From: SIG452 sp045541975
GTDB taxonomy: Bacteria > Bacillota > Clostridia > UMGS1840
Length of the DNA stretch: 64,000 nucleotides
Direction of reading: 5' to 3'
Assembly: GCA_045541975.1 (NCBI GenBank)
Contig: JAZQKB010000041.1
Span: 1 to 64,000 of the forward strand
Every line of letters starts with the position of its first letter. The first letter of the stretch is position 1. A program made the translations under genes and the position numbers. A model generated the notes under the pieces. That model did no database searches, was not told where the DNA came from, and worked only from the letters and a program-made list of their open reading frames with translations. Shown here piece after piece: positions 8,473-16,332 of the stretch.

Positions 8473-8733
8473 CTACGCTCCCCGTTCGGCATATTTCTGT
8501 TTGGTGGCAAGACCGCCTCTGATATGCCGTTCTGCTTTATTCTTGTTTAAAACTTCCCGCACCGCATCATAACGGTCAGGATCTAAAAATCTCAGACGCA
8601 CCGCCACATCTTTATGTACCGTGGACTTGGAAATACCGAAATATTTAGCGGTTTTACGCACAGTGGTGCGGTTTTCGATAATGTAATCCGCAAAGAGAAT
8701 TACTCGCTTATCAATATCGTAGCAAAAGTCCAA
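8473..8733 (-). CDS. spoIIID: Sporulation transcription factor SpoIIID
   Basis: About 86 residues from a TTG at 8733; a GTG at 8742 is an alternative but lies too close to the AGAGG ribosome binding site. The helix-turn-helix core TVRKTAKYFGISKSTVHKDV and the C-terminal RHIRGGLATKQKYAERG are diagnostic for SpoIIID, which acts in the mother cell under sigma-E to switch gene programmes during spore formation. Its ribosome binding site is inside the 3' strand of a large palindrome (8740-8789), so translation from read-through transcripts should be blocked. The sequence GATACAAA in that palindrome resembles a sigma-E -10 element, but a matching -35 at proper spacing was not found. Confidence 0.93.
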   Translation of the reverse strand: MDFCYDIDKRVILFADYIIENRTTVRKTAKYFGISKSTVHKDVAVRLRFLDPDRYDAVREVLNKNKAERHIRGGLATKQKYAERGA

Positions 8734-8789
8734 AAAAATCACCTCTCAGATTTGTATCAGTTTTGGGTTGATACAATATATGAGAGGTG
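8732..8789 (-). terminator. Terminator of the YesNM operon overlapping the spoIIID RBS
   Basis: Nine bases after the histidine kinase stop, CACCTCTCA (8789-8781 on the minus strand) pairs with TGAGAGGTG (8748-8740), and TGTATCA/TGATACA extend the stem inside. A run of seven T follows on the minus strand (8738-8732). The 3' arm contains the AGAGGTG that serves as the spoIIID ribosome binding site. Confidence 0.72.
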
Positions 8790-8797
8790 TTTTTGTT

Positions 8798-10393
8798 TTA
8801 TTCCGAAGGTTTTGGAAAGCGGATGATAACTCGGGTATAGCTGTTTTTTTCGCTTTCAAAACGGATGGAGCTTTCTTCTCCGAAAAAGAGTTTCATTCGT
8901 TTTAAGGAGTTGGAAATGCCAATATGTTTCTGCTCCTGAGTTCCTTCGTTTAACACGGCAAGACGTTCGGGAGTCATACCGTAACCGTTATCGTAAATTT
9001 CCGAGAGAATATAGCCGTTTTCTTCCCGCATGGAAATCTGAATCAAACAGTCTTTTCTGGCACCGGAAAGTCCATGCACCACGCAGTTTTCCACAAAGGT
9101 ATGGAAGAACTGGGGTGGAATGGGAAGTGTCATCAGCTGTGGCTCAATTTTTGTTTCCAGCGGATATTTCTTTTCGTGGGAAAGTTCGTTAATAAACAGA
9201 TATTTGCGAATAGTTTCCATTTCATCTGCTACAGAAATATATTTTCGGTCCTTTTTTAAAATTTCCCGATAATACAGCGCCATATTGTCTACTAGATTCA
9301 TAATTTTTTGGTTCTGAATCCGATATGCATCCAAACGGATGGAGGCAAGAGAATTATAAAGCATATGAGGGTCCAACTGCATAGAAAGTCGTTCCATTTC
9401 CAGTTGTCTGTTTTCCAGTTCTGCAGCTTGGATTGCATCGTGATATGCCTTTAATTCCAGGGAAAGCTTATGCAGGGTTTGTTTAATGGTATTCAATTCC
9501 TGTAAATCGTACTCGGTGCGAAAAAATTCACTGTCATAAAGCAAATCTTCGCCGTCCAGATTTCCCATGAACCGATAAATTTCCCCTAAGGTTTTTCGTG
9601 CGGTGTGACGGGTAATCCAGAGAATCAAAGCAATCAACACCATCAGCATAATAAAACCTGAAATAATAATTTCCGCACATCGTTGGTATAGCTCACCCTT
9701 GGGGATTTTCATCATACAAGAGAGACTGTCGTTTACGGACAGTGAGATATAGTTTTCGGAATCCTGCACTCTGGGGTCATTGGAAAACACAATTTCCACG
9801 GGGAATCCCAACGACTCGGAATGCAAAATCTGAATCTGATAGCGAAGGATACTGTCCGGGTTTCTCGGCAGACGGCGGTACATTATAATGCCTGTCATTT
9901 TTTCGCCGGAATACTTCATAGACTTATCAAACACAATATCCGTTTTTTTGGACTCAAATGCTTCCATAATTTTGTTGTAATCATGTAAACGGGAAACATG
10001 GGAATATAGGTTGGATTCTTGTATGGAGCGGTTGGTTGTGTAAATCATAGGGGCATTTTGATAAATGGTTGCAGACATCAAAATTTCCTTAGAATAGTCC
10101 AGCATTTCCAGCATTTCATCGGTGGAATAGTTTTCCTTTTTTAACGCATTGCTGATGTAGGAAGACTGCACAATATGCTCCGAGTGAATCATCGCCTGAT
10201 TCAGGGTTTCCTCTACAGTATCCACATACATTGAAAAGTCGCTTTTTCGCTCTGAAAGACCGAACTGATAGGCGTTTAGGGTGGCGAAGCAAATAGTGTA
10301 GGTCCAAACAAGCAACACAAAAAAACCGATAACGCGGATGTTACCGTGTAAAATCTGTTCCAGTAAACTTTTGCGCATCGGTTTTTTCATCAA
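8798..10393 (-). CDS. YesM-type sensor histidine kinase (LytS/His_kinase family)
   Basis: 531 residues. Two membrane segments (about 17-37 and 240-262) flank a roughly 200-residue extracellular sensor region, followed by a linker, the phospho-acceptor motif QLDPHMLYNSLASIRLD, the N box FVENCVVHGL and the G box YDNGYGMTPE. This is the His_kinase (PF06580) plus HATPase arrangement of YesM/LytS kinases paired with AraC-type response regulators. It follows the regulator gene by 8 bases. By gene position it should sense a sugar or oligosaccharide, directly or through the neighbouring solute-binding protein, and phosphorylate the YesN-like protein. Confidence 0.93.
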   Translation of the reverse strand: MMKKPMRKSLLEQILHGNIRVIGFFVLLVWTYTICFATLNAYQFGLSERKSDFSMYVDTVEETLNQAMIHSEHIVQSSYISNALKKENYSTDEMLEMLDYSKEILMSATIYQNAPMIYTTNRSIQESNLYSHVSRLHDYNKIMEAFESKKTDIVFDKSMKYSGEKMTGIIMYRRLPRNPDSILRYQIQILHSESLGFPVEIVFSNDPRVQDSENYISLSVNDSLSCMMKIPKGELYQRCAEIIISGFIMLMVLIALILWITRHTARKTLGEIYRFMGNLDGEDLLYDSEFFRTEYDLQELNTIKQTLHKLSLELKAYHDAIQAAELENRQLEMERLSMQLDPHMLYNSLASIRLDAYRIQNQKIMNLVDNMALYYREILKKDRKYISVADEMETIRKYLFINELSHEKKYPLETKIEPQLMTLPIPPQFFHTFVENCVVHGLSGARKDCLIQISMREENGYILSEIYDNGYGMTPERLAVLNEGTQEQKHIGISNSLKRMKLFFGEESSIRFESEKNSYTRVIIRFPKPSE

Positions 10394-10401
10394 TTGTTAC
10401 C

Positions 10402-11955
10402 TCAATTTTCGGAAGTTTTCTGATTTGCTTGCTGAAACTCCCTGGGAGTGATTCCGTTATATTTTGCAAAAACGGTTTTAAAGTAATCGTAGTCACTGTA
10501 GCCCACCTTATAGGCAATCTGGGTCAGATTCATTTTGCTGGTGGAAAGCAGTTTTTTAGCTTCCTCCATACGAACGGACAGCAAATAGTCGTAAATGGTG
10601 ATGCCAAGTTCCCGTTTGAACACATTTCTTAAGTGAGAATAGCTCACAAACAGTTGGGAAGCAATCTCTTCAATGGAAGAAATGGTGGAGAAATTGTTGT
10701 GAATATAGTTGATGGTCTTCTGAACCAGAGCAAACTGGGATTTTCCTTTGTAATTCTTTAAATATTCCCCTGTTAACGTGAGAATATTGCGAAGCCAGAT
10801 CAAAAAATGTTCCGGATCGGAAAACCGGTTGATTTTATGGTAGGAAAGGTCTGTTCTTCCCACAATCTGAGCAATGTCAATGTCGTTTTTTAACAGCACT
10901 GCCTGAATGGAAGAAATGGTGGAAAGATACAGTTCCTTCAGCAGGGTTTCGTCATATTCCGGCTCTGAGAAATTGAAGGTTCTGATAAACTGCCCGATTT
11001 CTGCGGGAGTAACATCAGCCCGCACCAAATTGGCAACAGACTCATTATAGGCAATAAAGTTGAACGAAACATTTTTTACCGAAATATCGGAGTAAGCAAT
11101 GTAGTCCGAACGAATCAGTTCCAGATTGGTTTTCAGGGCGGAATCTGCCTGTTTTTCCAAGGATTTCAGCTCAAACAGGTTGCCACCTGTGTCGGAAGCA
11201 CCTGCTTTCACGGTGACTGCATAGCGGTCAAACAAATCCTTGATTTTATTGCACATGACACTACGGACGGTATCCTGGAAATTGCTGTTTTTTTCACTCA
11301 TAAACAGCACTAGTATCGCATCGGTTCCGTGGGGCAGTACCACCGGTTCAATTCCCTGAGAGAGTGCCTCCGGAAAGTCTTTTAAATCGCTGTAGGAAGA
11401 GAAAATATCTCCTTCTGTTTCCAGAAATTTCGCTTTCACCAGAATGAAATGGCGGAAATCCTGCATCAGCAGTGTTGGTGCTGCTTCAAACAGATGAGAG
11501 GCATCTGTGGTGTCGGCAGAAAGCAGACGAAACACATAGTTTTCCCGCCCCAGCTGAAGACTGTTGGCAGATTCAAAATTCTTTTCTGCCCGTTTAATTG
11601 CTTTTTTAATGGCATGAATCAGTTCTTCGGGGATAATGGGCTTCATCAGATATGCCACAACACCGTTATCAATCGCGCGTCTGAAATACTCCACATCATC
11701 ATAACAGCTAATGTAGATAAATTGAGCGTCAATTCCCATGTCACGGATTTTTCCGGTTAATTCCATCCCGTCAATTTCAGGCATGGAAATATCGGTAATC
11801 ACAACGTCAGGCTTGAACTCTTTGCAGATTTCCAGCGCTTCGTATCCGCTTTGGGAAATTTTGATACCGCTGATATTAAATTCTTCCGGCTCAATATAAC
11901 TGAGCAAACTCTGCAGATGCACATAATTGTCATCCACAAGTAATATTTTATACAT
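10402..11955 (-). CDS. YesN-type response regulator with AraC DNA-binding domain
   Basis: 517 residues: an N-terminal receiver (LLVDDN; phospho-acceptor Asp55 in VVITDISMPEIDG; conserved Lys in YLMKPI), a long middle region of about 280 residues with no recognised domain, and a C-terminal AraC/XylS double helix-turn-helix (about 415-515; SSIEEIASQLFVSYSHLRN and NLTQIAYKVGYSDYDYF). Such regulators activate transport and hydrolase genes for plant or host glycans. It lies 67 bases after the DUF4091 gene on the same strand and is likely co-transcribed with it, giving autoregulation. Its likely targets are the tandem motifs in 13811-14022. Confidence 0.94.
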   Translation of the reverse strand: MYKILLVDDNYVHLQSLLSYIEPEEFNISGIKISQSGYEALEICKEFKPDVVITDISMPEIDGMELTGKIRDMGIDAQFIYISCYDDVEYFRRAIDNGVVAYLMKPIIPEELIHAIKKAIKRAEKNFESANSLQLGRENYVFRLLSADTTDASHLFEAAPTLLMQDFRHFILVKAKFLETEGDIFSSYSDLKDFPEALSQGIEPVVLPHGTDAILVLFMSEKNSNFQDTVRSVMCNKIKDLFDRYAVTVKAGASDTGGNLFELKSLEKQADSALKTNLELIRSDYIAYSDISVKNVSFNFIAYNESVANLVRADVTPAEIGQFIRTFNFSEPEYDETLLKELYLSTISSIQAVLLKNDIDIAQIVGRTDLSYHKINRFSDPEHFLIWLRNILTLTGEYLKNYKGKSQFALVQKTINYIHNNFSTISSIEEIASQLFVSYSHLRNVFKRELGITIYDYLLSVRMEEAKKLLSTSKMNLTQIAYKVGYSDYDYFKTVFAKYNGITPREFQQANQKTSEN

Positions 11956-12022
11956 AAGAATACCTCGCTTTGCAACCTTAAAAGTCTCTTTATGGAAGGT
12001 CGTAGCGGTTTTTCATCATAAA

Positions 12023-13705
12023 CTAAATCAGATTTTTTAATTCCTGATTGATTTTTTCACGGTAGTGAACAATGTAGTCACCAAAGTAGGGGAAGCTATC
12101 AAAGGTGATGGTCTGTCCTGCAATTTCTTCGATTAAGTTAACTACATAGTCTTTTCCTTTGTAGCTTGCCAACAGGTGCATCGCAGTGTAGTCCTGAATC
12201 CCGTCTTTAAACACTTTTAAGCGGATACTTTCCACCACTTCATCACCGTAGGGATACACGCTGAAACCGTCCCCTGCAGGGAAAGCACCTTCGGAATCCA
12301 CGGTTTCGTAGGGATTAATTAATCCTCTGGACAAAATGGAGTAGAAGTAGTTGTAACCCCAATGCAAGAAGCCTACACAGTCATACTTAAACATCTGGGT
12401 ACCCATAATTCTGTTTCTTGCAGAGGGCTGTGCCAAGAATCGGTTTGACACATCCTTTGCCTGAGCAGAACAGTAGTAAACCCAACGGTTTTCGATGTCT
12501 TCCTGTAAGAATTTGTCCATGCGGTCGCTGGCAGGAACGGGGGTGTTTACCAGGCCTTTTTTATAAAAATCAATGTCGGAAAGAGCATCCAGCATTTTAA
12601 AGCCTTTGGTATAGGGGGCAATCAGCTCCTGTGCATATTTGTACGAATCAAAATGTCCTAAGCTTAAGAAGGGTTCGTCAGACACATGGAAATACACCTT
12701 GTCCTGCACACCTTTCGCTTTTAAGAATGCTACCAGCTCGGGCATCATTGCATCAATAAACTCTTTGTATTCAGGAGTTTTTGCTTCCACATGCCAGCCA
12801 AAGCGTTTTTCTTCTTTGCCGTCTGCAATGACCACAATTTTGGGGGTATGCACTGCACCCCACTGGGTAAACAGATGGCTCATTTCAAAATACTGTACGC
12901 CGTTCTTCAGGCAGATGTCAATCCACTTGTCCAGCTTATCAAATTTGAAGGAATATTTGCCGCTGTCGCAGAAACAGTCTACCAACTGAACGGTTTTTCT
13001 TTCTCCTAAGTAAGCAGTATCCAGAGGCGGTGTAAACAGGGGAGTGAGCAGCATGTTGATGCCATTGTCCACTGCCACACGGATGTATTTTTCAATCATT
13101 TCCCAATGTTTGTCGGAAAAGATTTCGCAGTTGTGCATATCAGCGATACAGTCGCAATGGAACCACTGGGTAAAGATCATTTCCTGCTTGGGAAGTTTCA
13201 TATCAATTACTTCCAGATTAAATACCGAGGAAGTTTTATAATCGTCATCATAATCGGTGCCCTCAAAGGTCACTTCGATGGGGTATACGCCGGGTTTGCA
13301 GTCTTCCGGAACCCGCACACTGATCCACACAGCCTGCCATTTGTGACAAACAGCGTACAGCGGATGTTCATTGGTAATGGGCATTAACGGGTCAGGATAC
13401 ATTCCTGCGGATAAAGAATAGTAACCGTTATCGCATTTGGTGGGAAATGCAGCCAGTTCCACCGGCACGTTTCTTACCTTTCTGACGGTAACATAGGGAG
13501 CCAGCTCGGAGTTCACGCTAACCTTCAGGTTGCTTCTGCCGTGCCACCAATCGGTTTTGAAAATCTTAGTGAATGCAATCTGATAGGAGTATTCTTCTCC
13601 TTTTAACGCAGAACCGCCACGGATGGTTTCATGAACGGGTTCTTTGTCAAACAGCACCTTTTCCAGGGAAGATACCTGTTTTAATTTCAGCTCGTAAATA
13701 GCCAT
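12023..13705 (-). CDS. DUF4091 protein, putative cytoplasmic glycoside-hydrolase-like enzyme
   Basis: 560 residues from the ATG at 13705 (AAAGGA nine bases upstream); the frame extending to 13777 is rejected because it runs through the promoter. No signal peptide is visible. An N-terminal beta-rich region (about 1-165) precedes a TIM-barrel-like domain with FTQWFHCDCIADMHN, YFHVSDEPFLSLGHFDSYK (a candidate acidic pair) and a C-terminal DUF4091 block (LHWGYNYFYS ... DGIQDYTAMHLLASY). DUF4091 proteins occur with carbohydrate uptake loci and are presumed hydrolases; the reaction here is not known. It is divergent from the importer genes and shares their control region, so processing of imported oligosaccharides is a reasonable inference. 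Confidence 0.82.
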   Translation of the reverse strand: MAIYELKLKQVSSLEKVLFDKEPVHETIRGGSALKGEEYSYQIAFTKIFKTDWWHGRSNLKVSVNSELAPYVTVRKVRNVPVELAAFPTKCDNGYYSLSAGMYPDPLMPITNEHPLYAVCHKWQAVWISVRVPEDCKPGVYPIEVTFEGTDYDDDYKTSSVFNLEVIDMKLPKQEMIFTQWFHCDCIADMHNCEIFSDKHWEMIEKYIRVAVDNGINMLLTPLFTPPLDTAYLGERKTVQLVDCFCDSGKYSFKFDKLDKWIDICLKNGVQYFEMSHLFTQWGAVHTPKIVVIADGKEEKRFGWHVEAKTPEYKEFIDAMMPELVAFLKAKGVQDKVYFHVSDEPFLSLGHFDSYKYAQELIAPYTKGFKMLDALSDIDFYKKGLVNTPVPASDRMDKFLQEDIENRWVYYCSAQAKDVSNRFLAQPSARNRIMGTQMFKYDCVGFLHWGYNYFYSILSRGLINPYETVDSEGAFPAGDGFSVYPYGDEVVESIRLKVFKDGIQDYTAMHLLASYKGKDYVVNLIEEIAGQTITFDSFPYFGDYIVHYREKINQELKNLI

Positions 13706-13781
13706 AACTCTCAGTCCTTTCGGCATTGATCCTATAAAAATAATTGACGGTCTGATAATCAGACAACAATACTTCAATGAT

Positions 13782-13810
13782 AGTATAATTTATCTTTTGT
13801 TTTTTGTAAA
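13782..13810 (-). promoter_or_regulatory. Sigma-A promoter of the DUF4091-YesNM operon
   Basis: Minus strand TTTACA (13810-13805), 17-base spacer, TATACT (13787-13782), about 75 bases before the start codon. A CACATTTTAGG motif abuts the -35 box. Confidence 0.78.
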
Positions 13811-13846
13811 CCTAAAATGTGTTTTTTTGAACCCCCTAAAATCTGC
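13811..13846 (-). promoter_or_regulatory. Tandem candidate activator sites for the minus-strand promoter
   Basis: Read on the minus strand, GCAGATTTTAGGGG (13846-13833) and CACATTTTAGG (13821-13811) are direct repeats offset by 24 bases, the second touching the -35 box. A further copy in the same orientation lies at 13960-13946. Placement immediately upstream of -35 is typical of AraC-family activators; the assignment to the adjacent YesN-like protein is inference. Confidence 0.55.
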
Positions 13847-13987
13847 TTTTCTGAAGGCCGGAAAATTACAAGGTCCAAATTTAGAAAAAAACAGCATAAA
13901 AAAGCTTCCATTATTTTACAAAAAATAGTGATTTGAGGTTTTTTACCCCTAAAATCTGCCAAAAACTGTGATTATTATTGAAAAAAA

Positions 13988-14022
13988 GCACATTTTAGTA
14001 TATAAAAAAAGCAGATTATGGG
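13988..14022 (+). promoter_or_regulatory. Tandem candidate activator sites for the importer promoter
   Basis: GCACATTTTAG (13988-13998) and GCAGATTATGGG (14011-14022) are direct repeats offset by 23 bases, the second touching the TTCACA -35 box. The arrangement mirrors that at the divergent promoter. Confidence 0.55.
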
Positions 14023-14051
14023 TTCACAAAAACAGTTTTTTTTTGTATAAT
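14023..14051 (+). promoter_or_regulatory. Sigma-A promoter of the ABC importer and secreted-enzyme arm
   Basis: TTCACA (14023-14028), 17-base spacer, TATAAT (14046-14051). The predicted start near 14058 gives an untranslated leader of about 245 bases. Confidence 0.82.
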
Positions 14052-14057
14052 ATAGAC

Positions 14058-14304
14058 AAAATAATATAGTTTGGTTCGACCAAAAACTACAATTTCTGAA
14101 CGAACCGTATTCTGGGTGGCGCTTCCAGTGGGGAGGTGCTGCCGGCGAGGACAACGTCAACTTCTATAAAAAGGGTGGACTTTGTCCGTTTTGTCGTCTG
14201 ATAAAACGTTATCGGAAACGGTTTTTCATGAGTTGAGGTTCCGGAAAAACCGACGTGTTCCAAAAAAACGCAAAAACATTAAAGTAAGGTGGAATGAGAG
14301 AAAC
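14058..14304 (+). other. Long structured 5' leader of the importer operon
   Basis: No convincing ORF is present between the promoter and the first permease. Inverted repeats are visible: GGTTCG/CGAACC (14073-14078 with 14101-14106), CGTTTT/AAAACG (14187-14192 with 14213-14218) and CGGTTTTTC/GAAAAACCG (14219-14227 with 14244-14252). None is followed by a T-run, so a simple attenuator is not supported; the leader may affect stability or translation. No known riboswitch class was recognised. Confidence 0.4.
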
Positions 14305-15330
14305 ATGAAAAAAGTAATGGAACAGACAAATGAACAAGTTCTGGAATCAGTTGCCACCCCCGAAGTTGAAACGGGTGTTGCTGAAATGGAATTTGTTGCA
14401 CCGCCGAAAAAGAAGAAAGGCTTCTTTTTCAACATTCGCAAATTCAGCGGTGCGTACTTAATGATTTTGCCGGCAATTGTGCTGACAATCATCTTTTCCT
14501 ACCTGCCTATGTACGGTATCGTGATGGCATTTAAAAACTTCCATCCGGTAGAAGGTATTTTGGGAAGCCCCTGGGCAGCAAACTATGGATTTGAGCATTT
14601 CATTGCGATTTTCCAAGAGCCCGATTTGGTGAAAGCTGTATCAAACACCGTTGTATACGGTCTGGTTATTTTATTCGGAGGTTATCCCTTCCCGATTATC
14701 CTGGCTCTGATGTTCAACGAAATCAGAAGCAAATGGTTTAAGAAAGTTTCCCAGACCATTGCATACTTTCCCCACTTCTTATCCTGGATTTCCGTTATCG
14801 GTCTGCTGTATACCTTCTTAGCAAAAGAAGGACCCTTCAACCAGCTGATGGGATCTTTGGTAAATGGTTGGGTTCCCGTAAACCCCTTAATGAAGCATGA
14901 ATACTTCTTAACCATTATGTTTGTTTCCCACTTATGGAAAAACGTTGGTTACTCTTCCGTTGTATTCTTAGCAGCGATTACCGGTATTGACCCCGGCCTT
15001 TACGAGGCTGCAAGTATTGACGGTTGCGGCAAGTGGAAACAGGTTTGGCATATCACCCTGCCCAGCATCAAGCCTACCATGGTAATTATCCTGGTTATGT
15101 CTTTGGGCGGCCTGATCAACGTAAACTTTGAACAGGTATATGGTATGCAGAATGCATTTACCCAGCCGTACACTGAAGTAATCGGTACTGTTGTATACCG
15201 TCGTGGTATTATGGGCGGTGACTATTCTTCATCCACTGCATTCGGTTTATTCCAGGGTCTGGTTAGCTTATTCCTGGTAGTGTCTGCAAACTGGATTTCT
15301 AAGAAAGTCACCGAACAGAGTATTTGGTAA
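14305..15330 (+). CDS. ABC sugar importer permease, LplB-like
   Basis: 341 residues from the ATG at 14305 (GAGAG close upstream); a longer frame from 14182 reads an implausible basic extension through the leader. After a cytoplasmic lead (VAPPKKKKGFFFN) six membrane segments follow, beginning AYLMILPAIVLTIIFSYLP. The ATPase-contact EAA loop is EAASIDGCGKWKQVWHITLP. The family is the carbohydrate CUT1-type permeases close to LplB/YtcP partners of YesM/YesN systems. It forms a heterodimer with the next gene product. No ATPase gene is nearby, so a shared MsmX-like ATPase is expected. Confidence 0.94.
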   Translation: MKKVMEQTNEQVLESVATPEVETGVAEMEFVAPPKKKKGFFFNIRKFSGAYLMILPAIVLTIIFSYLPMYGIVMAFKNFHPVEGILGSPWAANYGFEHFIAIFQEPDLVKAVSNTVVYGLVILFGGYPFPIILALMFNEIRSKWFKKVSQTIAYFPHFLSWISVIGLLYTFLAKEGPFNQLMGSLVNGWVPVNPLMKHEYFLTIMFVSHLWKNVGYSSVVFLAAITGIDPGLYEAASIDGCGKWKQVWHITLPSIKPTMVIILVMSLGGLINVNFEQVYGMQNAFTQPYTEVIGTVVYRRGIMGGDYSSSTAFGLFQGLVSLFLVVSANWISKKVTEQSIW

Positions 15331-15348
15331 GAAAGGAGATTGATTGAC

Positions 15349-16236
15349 ATGAAGAGAAGTTTAGGAGAAAAAAGCTTTGGCGTTGTAAACATGATTCTCA
15401 TGATACTCATCTGCATCATCTCTGTTTACCCGTATTTAAACCAGGTAGCGGTTTCGTTAAACGACGGTAGAGACGTTATGGCAGGCGGTATCACCATTTT
15501 CCCCAGAAAATTCACCTGGGAAAACTACACCACTGTACTTTCCAACCCCTCATTCCTGCAGGCTGCAAAAGTTTCTGTTACAAGAGTTATTTGCTCCACT
15601 GTGTTATCCCTGTTGGTAACCTATTCTGCAGCATACGGCTTAACCAGAAGAGGTTTACCTTATAGAAAATTCTTAACTTTATTCCTGATGTTACCCGGCT
15701 ATATTCCGGTTGGTACCATTCCTACATACATCAACATCAGTAACTTAGGTTTACTGGATAACTTCTGGGTATATATCATTCCCGGACTGTTCGGTTTCTA
15801 CAATATGATTATTATCCGTTCCTATCTGCAAGAGCTTCCGCCTGAAATGGAAGAAAGTGCGAAGATTGACGGTGCAAACGACTTAATCATTATGTTCCGC
15901 ATCATTTTCCCCATGACACTGCCGGTAGTTGCCTGCGTAGCACTGTGGGTATCCGTTGGTGCATGGAACGACTGGACCTCCACTTTGATTTATGTTACTG
16001 ACCCCGACCTGCACACTCTGCAGTACTTAATGATGCGTCTGGTAAAAGAAGCAGAAACTGCAAACCAGATGTCTATGCAGGCTGCTATGAGTAAAGGTCA
16101 AACGGTTCCCCGTGTTACCGGTGATACTGTAAAAGCAGCAACCTTAATTATCACCACATTACCGATTCTGATGGTATATCCCTTCTTGCAGAAATACTTC
16201 ATCAAAGGTATCAATATTGGTGCAGTAAAAGGTTAA
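15349..16236 (+). CDS. ABC sugar importer permease, LplC/YtcP-like
   Basis: 295 residues from the ATG at 15349, ten bases after AAAGGAG; TTG at 15340 is too close to the ribosome binding site. Six membrane segments, opening with VVNMILMILICIISVYPYL, and the EAA-loop equivalent EESAKIDGANDLIIMFRIIF. It is the second half of the importer channel and follows the first by 18 bases. The C-terminus ends in the family-typical LQKYFIKGINIGAVKG. Confidence 0.95.
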   Translation: MKRSLGEKSFGVVNMILMILICIISVYPYLNQVAVSLNDGRDVMAGGITIFPRKFTWENYTTVLSNPSFLQAAKVSVTRVICSTVLSLLVTYSAAYGLTRRGLPYRKFLTLFLMLPGYIPVGTIPTYINISNLGLLDNFWVYIIPGLFGFYNMIIIRSYLQELPPEMEESAKIDGANDLIIMFRIIFPMTLPVVACVALWVSVGAWNDWTSTLIYVTDPDLHTLQYLMMRLVKEAETANQMSMQAAMSKGQTVPRVTGDTVKAATLIITTLPILMVYPFLQKYFIKGINIGAVKG

Positions 16237-16247
16237 TTCTGAAAATC

Positions 16248-16274
16248 CCCTATACTATTATATATTATATAGGG
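16248..16274 (+). other. Intercistronic hairpin between permease and solute-binding protein genes
   Basis: CCCTATA (16248-16254) pairs with TATAGGG (16268-16274), with more A/T pairing possible inside; an A-run, not a T-run, follows. Such hairpins commonly protect or trim the transcript so that the binding protein is made in larger amounts than the permeases. Confidence 0.5.
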
Positions 16275-16332
16275 AAAAACTTCCCCATTTATTTTGTAAA
16301 AATAAAATACATATAAAAAGGAGAAAAACATT

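Noticed and set aside
8740..8789. Sigma-E promoter for spoIIID within the palindrome
   Set aside because: A GATACAAA -10-like box exists but the best -35-like TCATATA is about 18 bases away, longer than the usual 13-15; kept only as a hint.
13718..13962. Short minus-strand frames upstream of the DUF4091 gene
   Set aside because: They span the promoter and operator repeats with no ribosome binding site or protein-like composition.
14182..14304. N-terminal extension of the first permease from TTG 14182
   Set aside because: It reads a very basic, leader-derived sequence and lacks a ribosome binding site; ATG 14305 has suitable signals.
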